Source of the DNA: Pseudomonadota bacterium
GTDB taxonomy: Bacteria > Pseudomonadota > Alphaproteobacteria > Acetobacterales > Acetobacteraceae
Assembly: GCA_023424475.1 (NCBI GenBank)
Contig: JAFADX010000413.1
Span: 1 to 34,151, forward strand
Direction of reading: 5' to 3'
DNA: 34,151 nucleotides
A program made the translations under genes and the position numbers. Under the pieces are notes generated by a model. It did no database searches. It was not told the DNA's origin and saw nothing but the letters and a program-made list of their open reading frames with translations. Shown here in pieces: positions 16,022 to 22,539 of this stretch. The first letter of the stretch is position 1, and every line of letters begins with the position of its first letter.

Positions 16022-16900
16022 TCAGCCGCGCGATTTCGTCCGTGCGTAGGCGGCAAGCTGCCGGGCAAGTTCTGTCAGGTGGCCGCGGACACGGGCCAGG
16101 CCCCCGGTGCGGGTGCGCGCGGCCTCGTCCATGTAGACGCCGCGGTTCATCTCGATCTGCAGGCTGTGGATGCCGTTCGCCGGGTCGCCATGCTTCCGGA
16201 CGGATTCGGCGCCGATGTAATGCCTGTTGTTGGTGACGTCGTAGCCGAAGCCCTTCAGGACAGAGGCGACGAGGTCGAGCACCTCGGCGCTGCAGGTCGT
16301 GCCGTGGCGGTCGCCGAGGTCGAAGTCGGACCGGCGCTGGCCGGCATCCGGCAGCCCGGCGGCAGCGATGGCGGGCATCGAATGGCAGCTCATGTGAAGG
16401 GCGATGCCGTCGCGGTCGCGGAAGCCCTGCAGCAGACGGCCGAGCTCGCGATGGTAGGGCCAGTAGTAGTCGTCGAGGCGCGCGCGAACCTCCGCGACCG
16501 GCAGCCTGCCGGGATAGAGGCGCGTCGTGCCGGCGCAGACCATCGGGATCAGGCCGATGCCGAGCTTCGTCTTTTCGCCGGGGCGGAGCGGCTCGGGCCA
16601 TTCGCCCTCGAGCGCATCGGGATCGATGTCGAGCTCGTTGCGGTTGGGGTCGATGAAGACATTGGGGAAGCAGGCGTAGAGCCAGGTCGCCCCGGCCTCG
16701 GTCACGCCGGCATAGGCCTCCTCGACATACATCGAGATGGAGCGCTGCACGTCGGCGAAGGGCACGGTGGGGCGGAAGGAGCGCGGATACTCCGCGCCGC
16801 TGCGTGGAATGTCGAAGACGACCGGGGCGGCCTCTGCCGCAGGATCGCGGCGCAGGAAGACGCCGGGGCGGACATGCATCGGGAAGGCGGTGTCGGTCAT
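16022..16900 (-). CDS. N-formylglutamate amidohydrolase-like hydrolase (divergent)
   Basis: A 292-residue protein of the N-formylglutamate amidohydrolase (FGase) family, zinc enzymes that split formylglutamate to glutamate and formate in histidine breakdown. Family blocks are visible: IDPNR (83-87), CHSMP (172-176), DFDLGDRHGTTC (192-203) and LQIEMNRGVYMDE (247-259). Three usual residues differ. PHSG reads PRSG (R33), the Asp before CHSM is S171, and the GGxIT stretch is GAESV (230-234). It may therefore bind metal differently or act on another N-acyl amino acid. The start is ATG at 16900, overlapping the enolase-superfamily stop by 4 bases. HutF, which makes formylglutamate, is encoded at 31759-33108, but no other hut genes are here. 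Confidence 0.85.
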   Translation of the reverse strand: MTDTAFPMHVRPGVFLRRDPAAEAAPVVFDIPRSGAEYPRSFRPTVPFADVQRSISMYVEEAYAGVTEAGATWLYACFPNVFIDPNRNELDIDPDALEGEWPEPLRPGEKTKLGIGLIPMVCAGTTRLYPGRLPVAEVRARLDDYYWPYHRELGRLLQGFRDRDGIALHMSCHSMPAIAAAGLPDAGQRRSDFDLGDRHGTTCSAEVLDLVASVLKGFGYDVTNNRHYIGAESVRKHGDPANGIHSLQIEMNRGVYMDEAARTRTGGLARVRGHLTELARQLAAYARTKSRG

Positions 16901-18072
16901 CGGAGGTCCCCAAGAGAGATGTCGGTGCGCAGGAAGGGCGCTGCGCGGTCCTCGACCAGGTCGACGCCGAGGCCGGGACGCTGCGGGATGGCGACGCGGC
17001 CGTTGCGCACCTGCGGTTCCAGCGGCGCGTCGACCAGGTCGAAATGTTCCGGCACGCGGAAGGGGTAGAGTTCCTGAATCAGGAAGTTCGGGATGCAGGC
17101 GTCGAGCTGCAGCGCCGCGGCGGTGGCGACCGGGCCGGCGCAGAGATGTGGCTGGACGCGCATGTTGTACATCTCGGCGATGGCCGCGATCTTCTTCGTC
17201 TCCATCATGCCGCCGACGATGCCGATATCGGGCTGGACGATGGCGACGGCGCGAAGTTCGAACAGGCGGCGGAAGCCGTAGCGGGTGTAGAGGCGCTCGC
17301 CCGCGGCGACCGGGATGCGCAGGCCGTCCGAGACGGCCTTGATGCCTTCCGGGTCGAAGGGATCGACGGGTTCCTCGAAGAAGGTGAGGTCGAATTCCTC
17401 GAGCCGGCGGCCGAGGCGGAGGATGGCGTCGGTCGTCAGCTCCGCGCTCATGTCCACCATGAGCTCGACCCTGGGACCGACGGCGTCGCGCACGGCTTTC
17501 ACGCGGGCAACGGCGAGATCCTCGAAGTCGCGGTCGAACTCGCGGCGGGAGACATGGGCGAAGATGCCGTTCGGATGGTTCCGGATCGGCGTCGCGAGCG
17601 GGTAGAACTTCAGCGCGTCGTAGCCGGCCTTGAGCGGCATCTCGGTCGCACGCGCCGTCTCCTCGGGCGTCACGGCGCGGAAGGACCAGCCGTTGGCGTA
17701 GCAGCGGACCTCGTTGCGGTAGGCGCCGCCGAGAAGCTGGCAGACCGGCACGCCGAGGGCGCGGCCCTTGATGTCCCACAGCGCCGTCTCGATGGCGCTG
17801 ATCGCGGCGTAGACGATGGGCCCGCCGCCCTTGGCCCAGAAGGTGTGGTCATAGAGGTCGGACCAGATCGGCTCGATCGCCGAGGCGTCGCGGCCGAGCA
17901 CGATCTTCCGCAGCATCTCCTCGAGCATCGCGGCCGCGCCCGCTGCGCCGATGCCGTAGGCGAGCGCGGCCTCGCCCAGGCCCTGGATGCCGTCGTCGGT
18001 CCAGAGGCGGAGGATGAGCGGGCGGCGGCCGTCGATCTCGCAGAGGTAGATCTGCGCGCGGGTGATCTTCAT
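16897..18072 (-). CDS. Mandelate racemase/muconate lactonizing enzyme family protein
   Basis: A 391-residue enolase-superfamily enzyme that would abstract a proton alpha to a carboxylate, leading to epimerisation or dehydration. Metal ligands D207, E233 and E259 and the His-Asp dyad H309/D282 (PHLCAGP, QPD) are in place. K155 (LKFYP) sits at the first lysine of the KxK motif, with Y157 at the second, recalling the KFDP of galactonate/mannonate dehydratases. Those enzymes also have DxH at the first metal ligand, whereas here it is DMS, so that acid/base His is absent. The start is ATG at 18072, overlapping the DAO-type gene stop by 4 bases; the 102 upstream residues in frame are a shadow. Its operon partners suggest an amino-acid-like substrate rather than a sugar acid, which is inference. 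Confidence 0.92.
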   Translation of the reverse strand: MKITRAQIYLCEIDGRRPLILRLWTDDGIQGLGEAALAYGIGAAGAAAMLEEMLRKIVLGRDASAIEPIWSDLYDHTFWAKGGGPIVYAAISAIETALWDIKGRALGVPVCQLLGGAYRNEVRCYANGWSFRAVTPEETARATEMPLKAGYDALKFYPLATPIRNHPNGIFAHVSRREFDRDFEDLAVARVKAVRDAVGPRVELMVDMSAELTTDAILRLGRRLEEFDLTFFEEPVDPFDPEGIKAVSDGLRIPVAAGERLYTRYGFRRLFELRAVAIVQPDIGIVGGMMETKKIAAIAEMYNMRVQPHLCAGPVATAAALQLDACIPNFLIQELYPFRVPEHFDLVDAPLEPQVRNGRVAIPQRPGLGVDLVEDRAAPFLRTDISLGDLR

Positions 18073-19187
18073 GCGGCGGTGCCCCCGAAGCGGTCGATGC
18101 GGAAGGCTTCGAGCGGGATGTCGGTGCGGCCGTCGAGCACGAGCTCGGTCATGATGGCGCCGATCGCCGGGCCGAGCTGGAAACCGTGGCCCGAGAAGCC
18201 GAAGGCGTGGAAGAGGCCGGGCGTGGTGCGGCTCGGCCCGATCACCGGGATGCGGTCGGGCATGCGGCCGTCGATGCCGGACCAGGAGCGGATGATCTGC
18301 GCGCCGGCGATCGAAGGCACGAGCTCGACGGCGAGCTCCATCGCGCGCACCGAGACATCCGGCAGCGGGCGCGACCACGGCACCACGGGATCGGATTCAC
18401 CATGCCCGCCGCCGAGGATGACGTTCCCGCGCGGGATCTGGCGCAGGTAGACATTGCCGCCGACGACGCCGAGGTTCGGCTCGATGAAGTAGCGGATCGG
18501 TTCGGTCACCAGCATGTTGGGGTTGAGCGGTTCCACCGGCACCGGCTCGCCGAAGGCCTCGGCGAGTCTGCCGCCCCAGAAGCCCGCCATGTTGAGCAGG
18601 ATGGGTGCGGTGAACTCGTCGCCCTTCGCTGTCCGCAGGTGGAAGCGCGTGCCGTCATGGGCGTGGGCGACGACCTCGGCATGTTCGCGGATGTCGGCCC
18701 CGGCGGCCCGCGCGGCATTGGCGAGCGCGGGAGAGAGCAGGCGCGGGTTGGCCGCACCGTCTTCCGGCGCGAAGGATCCCGCGACGACCTTGGGTCCCAG
18801 CCATGGATACTCCTGGTGGATCGCATTGCGGCCCACCAGGCGCAGCGGCAGGTCGTACTGCTTCGCGACGTCGAGATAGGCGACGAGGTCCGCCTCCTCC
18901 TCCTCGTTGCGGGCGAGCTTCAGGTGGCCGGTGACGGTGAATTCCGCATCCGTGCCGGCGATCTCCTTCAGCCGCCCCCAGATCTCGCGCGAACGCTTCG
19001 CGATGGGCAGTTCCGCCGGATGGCGGCCCTGCTGGCGCACGCCGCCGTAGTTCACGCCGGAGGCCTGGCTGCCGACCAGGCCGCGTTCCAGCAGGATGAC
19101 GCGCACGCCGCGCTGCGCCAGGTGCAGCGCCGCCGAGCAGCCCGCGCCGCCGCCGCCCTGGATCAGCACATCGCACTCGGTCGTCAT
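18069..19187 (-). CDS. FAD-dependent oxidoreductase (DAO family), beta-type subunit of a three-part dehydrogenase
   Basis: A 372-residue D-amino-acid-oxidase-fold flavoprotein. The N-terminal dinucleotide-binding motif GGGGAG (11-16) is followed by E34 at the ribose-binding position. The fold matches HcnC of hydrogen cyanide synthase, OoxB of opine oxidase, and the DAO subunit of hydroxyproline/proline dehydrogenases. In such complexes this subunit oxidises the amine or imino acid and passes electrons to the partner subunits. It overlaps the FAD/NAD subunit gene upstream and the enolase-superfamily gene downstream by 4 bases each. A stand-alone sarcosine- or glycine-oxidase-like role is the alternative, but the two adjacent partner genes argue for a complex. 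Confidence 0.92.
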   Translation of the reverse strand: MTTECDVLIQGGGGAGCSAALHLAQRGVRVILLERGLVGSQASGVNYGGVRQQGRHPAELPIAKRSREIWGRLKEIAGTDAEFTVTGHLKLARNEEEEADLVAYLDVAKQYDLPLRLVGRNAIHQEYPWLGPKVVAGSFAPEDGAANPRLLSPALANAARAAGADIREHAEVVAHAHDGTRFHLRTAKGDEFTAPILLNMAGFWGGRLAEAFGEPVPVEPLNPNMLVTEPIRYFIEPNLGVVGGNVYLRQIPRGNVILGGGHGESDPVVPWSRPLPDVSVRAMELAVELVPSIAGAQIIRSWSGIDGRMPDRIPVIGPSRTTPGLFHAFGFSGHGFQLGPAIGAIMTELVLDGRTDIPLEAFRIDRFGGTAA

Positions 19188-20566
19188 GGCGCGCTCACCG
19201 GGGCTGGAATGGGGATCGGCTTGACCGGCGGCTGCCCGCGCAGCCGCCCGATCTCGGCCACGTCGCAGCCGAGTTCCGCGGCCAGCACCTCGGCCGCTGC
19301 GGCACCGCAGACGCGGCCCTGGCAGCGGCCCATGCCGACGCGGGTGAAGGACTTCGCGCGGTTCATCTCGGGGGCGGGGCCGGTGGCCGCCTCGGCGCGC
19401 GCGGCGGCACGGAGTTCGCCGGCGCGCAGGCCCTCGCAGCGGCAGAGCAGCGTGTCGTCGGCGATGCCGCGCGCGAGATGCGCGGGGAAGGGGAAGGCGC
19501 GTTCCAGCGCGGCACGGAAGCGCGCCTGTGTGGCGAGGCGGCGGTCGAGCGCGATCGCCTCGATCGGGTCGATGCGTTCCCCGGCATCGGCCAGCAGTGC
19601 GAGGGCGGCGCGTGCGCCGGCGATCTCCGCGACCTCGGCGCCGCCGATGCCCGCGCCGTCGCCGGCAAGGTAGATGCCCGCGACCGGCGTGCGCCCGGCG
19701 GCATCGCGCACCGGCACCCAGTTCGCCTGCACGGGGTCATGGCGGAAGGGCACGCGGGCGAGGTCGGCGAGCTGCGCCTCCGGCTTCAGGCCCCAGCCGA
19801 TGCCGGCGGCGTCGCAGGCCGCGCGGTGCTCGCGCCCCGCGGCGTCGCGCCAGGCGATGGCGGTGACGCCGTTCTCGTCGCCCTCGATGGCGAGGGGCGT
19901 GACGCCCTCGGCGATGCGGATGCCGCGGCGGCGCAGCCAGGCGGTGTAGTAGAGGCCCTTCGCGAAGGTCGTGCCGCCGAGCAGCAGGCCGGGCGCGGCG
20001 CGCAGCTTCGTCGTGAAGGAGGTGGTGTCGAGGATCGCGACCACCTCGGCACCCGCCTTCGCATACTGGTAGGCGACGAGCCAGAGCAGCGGCCCGGTGC
20101 CGAGGAAGGCGACGCGCCGCCCGATGCCGCAGCCCTGCGTCTTGAGCGCGATCTGCGCCGCGCCGAGCGTCGTGACGCCTGGCCGTGTCCAGCCCGGCAG
20201 CGGGATCACCCGGTCCATCGCGCCGGTGCACAGGATGGCGGCGTCGTAGGCGACCTCCGCCTGGCGGCCGCAGGAGAGGGTGCTGAGCGTCCGGGCCTCC
20301 GGGCGGATGTGCCAGACCAGCGTCTCGGGGCGCCAGTCCGCCTTCGGCTTCAGCGCGTCGAGGGTGTCGTGCACCGCTGTCGCGCGCTTCGCCTCGAAGC
20401 CGTAGAGGGTGCGCGCGTCGCGCGCGAGGCCGGGCGGCGGGCGCTGGTAGATGCGCCCGCCGCCGTCCGGCGCCTCGTCGATCCAGACGGGCGAGAGGCC
20501 CGCCGCCACCAGCCGTTCCACGGCGCGCACCCCGGCGGGGCCGGCGCCGACCACCGCGACCTTCAT
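19184..20566 (-). CDS. FAD/NAD(P)-binding oxidoreductase with BFD-like [2Fe-2S] domain (HcnB/OoxA-like)
   Basis: A 460-residue subunit of a three-part dehydrogenase. The N terminus has the FAD motif GAGPAG (7-12); a second dinucleotide site at 155-161 reads LGTGPLL, lacking the last Gly. A flavin-contact ATG-like segment LAGDGAG is at 300-306. The C-terminal region carries C375, C377, C415 and C420 (CxC and CxxxxC), the pattern of a bacterioferritin-associated-ferredoxin-like cluster domain. The architecture equals HcnB, OoxA and the alpha subunit of D-hydroxyproline dehydrogenase. The start is ATG at 20566, overlapping the ferredoxin-like gene stop by 4 bases; the open frame to 20647 is not needed. 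It would pass electrons between the DAO-type subunit and the respiratory chain. Confidence 0.92.
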   Translation of the reverse strand: MKVAVVGAGPAGVRAVERLVAAGLSPVWIDEAPDGGGRIYQRPPPGLARDARTLYGFEAKRATAVHDTLDALKPKADWRPETLVWHIRPEARTLSTLSCGRQAEVAYDAAILCTGAMDRVIPLPGWTRPGVTTLGAAQIALKTQGCGIGRRVAFLGTGPLLWLVAYQYAKAGAEVVAILDTTSFTTKLRAAPGLLLGGTTFAKGLYYTAWLRRRGIRIAEGVTPLAIEGDENGVTAIAWRDAAGREHRAACDAAGIGWGLKPEAQLADLARVPFRHDPVQANWVPVRDAAGRTPVAGIYLAGDGAGIGGAEVAEIAGARAALALLADAGERIDPIEAIALDRRLATQARFRAALERAFPFPAHLARGIADDTLLCRCEGLRAGELRAAARAEAATGPAPEMNRAKSFTRVGMGRCQGRVCGAAAAEVLAAELGCDVAEIGRLRGQPPVKPIPIPAPVSAP

Positions 20567-20838
20567 CCGCGTCTCACTTCCATGCCCTGGGCGGCGAGCG
20601 TCGCGCAGGCGCGCACCCGGCCCATGCCCTCGACGACGACCCAGCAATCCTGGCAGGCGCCCATCAGGCAGAAGCCGGCGCGGCGGCCGTCGCCGAACTC
20701 GCTCTCCCGCAAGTGGCCGGCATCGGCGGCGAGCAGCGCCGTCAGCAGCGTATCGCCCTGCTGGGCCTCGATCGGCTGGTCTTCGAGCATCAGCGTGATG
20801 CGTGGGCGCGACGCGTCGCGCAGCCGGACGAGCTTCAC
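20563..20838 (-). CDS. Small (2Fe-2S)-binding protein (HcnA/OoxX-like), GTG start
   Basis: A 91-residue protein with a plant-type [2Fe-2S] ferredoxin core: C57, C62, C65 and C78 (C-x4-C-x2-C-x12-C). It corresponds to HcnA, to the small subunit of opine oxidase and to the small subunit of hydroxyproline dehydrogenase. The start is GTG at 20838, whose GTGA overlaps the SDR stop; no ATG lies in frame near it, and residues upstream in frame are a shadow of the SDR gene. The family length is about 90-110 residues, which supports this start. It is the first of three overlapping subunit genes and should transfer electrons within the complex. Confidence 0.9.
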   Translation of the reverse strand: MKLVRLRDASRPRITLMLEDQPIEAQQGDTLLTALLAADAGHLRESEFGDGRRAGFCLMGACQDCWVVVEGMGRVRACATLAAQGMEVRRG

Positions 20839-21530
20839 AGCATGTCCTCGTGGCGGCAGTTCACCAGCAGTTCTGCGACCGTGGCGTTGTTGGGCAGGCC
20901 CAGCACCGCCTCGATCAGCGCGGCGACGTCCTCGGGGCGCGACATCGTGCCGCGGCTGACCTTGGTCACATGCGCGGTCATGTCCGTGTCGACGAAGCCG
21001 GGGCAGACGGCGGTGGCGCGGATGCCGTGCTCCCAGCCCTGGCGGCGGACTTCCTGGGTCAGCGCCATGACCGCGAACTTGCTCATGGCGTAGCCGAGAT
21101 TCTCGTTGCGGACGCGCTTTCCCGAGAGCGAGGAGATGTTCACGACGCGCCCTTCCCGCGCCGCGATCAGGTGCGGCCAGGCGGCGCGGATGACGCGCAT
21201 CGGGCCCTTGGCGTTGACGGTCCACATGGCGTCGAAATTCGTCTCGTCGGTGTCGAGCATCCGCGCCTTCGGGTTGATGCCGGCGGCATTCACCAACGCG
21301 TCGATGCGGCCGTGCCGCGCCATGGTGGCGGCGACCCAGGCTTCGGCACCACCGGGGTCGGTGGCTTCGAAGCGGTGGCCGGTCAGGGCGGGATGGGCGG
21401 GCAGGCGCGCGGGATCGCGCACGCCGGCGCTCACCGCATAGCCGGCGGCGAGCAGGCGTTCCGTCACCGCGCGGCCGATGCCGCGCGCCGCCCCGGAGAC
21501 CATGGCCACGCGGCCTTTCGGGTCCATCAT
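20835..21530 (-). CDS. SDR family NAD(P)-dependent oxidoreductase
   Basis: A 231-residue classical short-chain dehydrogenase. Visible are SGAARGIG (12-19), NAAG (81-84), N106, catalytic S134, Y147 and K151 (YAMSK), and the PG turn at 177-178. It is slightly short for the class and ends with a Cys-containing tail. The start is ATG at 21530 (a double ATG) with AGGAGA about 9 bases upstream; the earlier in-frame residues are a shadow of the ATPase gene. It sits between the Dpp-type importer and the three-part dehydrogenase and overlaps the ferredoxin-like gene, so it probably acts in the same pathway, for example reducing or oxidising a hydroxy/keto intermediate. Confidence 0.92.
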   Translation of the reverse strand: MMDPKGRVAMVSGAARGIGRAVTERLLAAGYAVSAGVRDPARLPAHPALTGHRFEATDPGGAEAWVAATMARHGRIDALVNAAGINPKARMLDTDETNFDAMWTVNAKGPMRVIRAAWPHLIAAREGRVVNISSLSGKRVRNENLGYAMSKFAVMALTQEVRRQGWEHGIRATAVCPGFVDTDMTAHVTKVSRGTMSRPEDVAALIEAVLGLPNNATVAELLVNCRHEDML

Positions 21531-21552
21531 CGGGTGTTCTCCTGGGTCTTCG

Positions 21553-22539
21553 TCATGGCAGTTCGGCGGCGCGCAGGCAGGCGATGCGGCGCGCGCCGTC
21601 GCCGGGCGCGGGTTCGAGGCCGGGGACCGTTTCGGCGCAGCGCGGCTGGGCGAAGGCGCAGCGCGTGCGGAAGACGCAGCCGGAGGGCGGACGGGCGATG
21701 CTCGGCACCTCGCCGGCAAGCGGCGCCGCGGCCGTGCCGCGGTGGCGCAGGGAGGGCGTCGCGGCGAGCAGCGCCCGCGTATAGGGATGCGCGGGTGCGC
21801 GGAAGATGCCGGCCGCCGGGCCTTCCTCCATGACGCGGCCGAGATACATCACCACCACGCGGTCGCAGAGGTGGCGGACCACGTGCAGGTCGTGGCTGAT
21901 GAACATCAGCGCGAGACCGAGCTCCGCGCGCAGGTCCGCGAGAAGGTTCACCACCTGCGCCTGGATCGAGACGTCGAGCGCCGAGACCGGCTCGTCCGCC
22001 ACGATGAAGTCGGGCTGCGTCGAGAGGGCGCGCGCAACGGCGATCCGCTGGCGCTGCCCGCCGGAGAATTCATGCGGCAGGCGCTTCGCATGCTCGGGGT
22101 CGAGGCCGACCTGGCGCAGTAGCGCCGCGACGCGCTCGGCGGCCTCACTGCCGGTGGCGAGGCCATGGATCACCATGCCGTCGGCGATCTGCGCCCCCAC
22201 CGTGCGCCGCGGATCGAGGCTGCCGTAGGGATCCTGGAAGACGAGCTGCATGCGCCGCCGCAGCGCGCGCAGCCGCGCGGCGGGCAAAGTGGCGAGGTCC
22301 TCGCCTTCGAACAGCACACGCCCGTCGGTGGGTTCCAGCAGGCGCAGCAGGATGCGGCCGAGGGTGCTCTTGCCGCAGCCGGACTCGCCGACGACGCCGA
22401 CCGCCTCGCCGCGCTGCACGACGATGTCCACGCCGCGCAGCGCCAGCATCGAGGCGCCACGGGACAGCAGGCCGCCGCGGCGATGGAAGGCGCGAGTGAT
22501 GCCTTCGCCGCGGACCAGGGGTTCGGGCGATGCGCTCAT
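21553..22539 (-). CDS. Dipeptide/oligopeptide-type ABC importer, ATP-binding protein (DppF/OppF-like)
   Basis: A 328-residue ATPase of the peptide/nickel importer class. It has Walker A GESGCGKST (51-59), FQDPYGSLDPR (101-111), signature FSGGQ (158-162), Walker B FIVADEPVSALD (178-189), switch H216, and the class-specific C-terminal extension HPYTRALL (251-258) followed by C288, C294 and C301. The start is ATG at 22539, overlapping the permease-ATPase fusion stop by 4 bases. It would pair with the ATPase half of that fusion. The cysteine-bearing tail is normal for OppD/OppF proteins; in some relatives it has been linked to an iron-sulfur cluster. Confidence 0.93.
   Translation of the reverse strand: MSASPEPLVRGEGITRAFHRRGGLLSRGASMLALRGVDIVVQRGEAVGVVGESGCGKSTLGRILLRLLEPTDGRVLFEGEDLATLPAARLRALRRRMQLVFQDPYGSLDPRRTVGAQIADGMVIHGLATGSEAAERVAALLRQVGLDPEHAKRLPHEFSGGQRQRIAVARALSTQPDFIVADEPVSALDVSIQAQVVNLLADLRAELGLALMFISHDLHVVRHLCDRVVVMYLGRVMEEGPAAGIFRAPAHPYTRALLAATPSLRHRGTAAAPLAGEVPSIARPPSGCVFRTRCAFAQPRCAETVPGLEPAPGDGARRIACLRAAELP

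Noticed and set aside
16890..16912. Anti-Shine-Dalgarno-like GGACCTCCG just before the formylglutamate-hydrolase-like start
   Set aside because: It lies in coding sequence of the preceding gene and could be chance in G+C-rich DNA; translation is probably by coupling.
16022..17779. Apparent 585-residue fusion upstream of the formylglutamate-hydrolase-like gene
   Set aside because: The first 293 residues are an out-of-frame shadow of the enolase-superfamily gene; the true start is the ATGA overlap at 16900.
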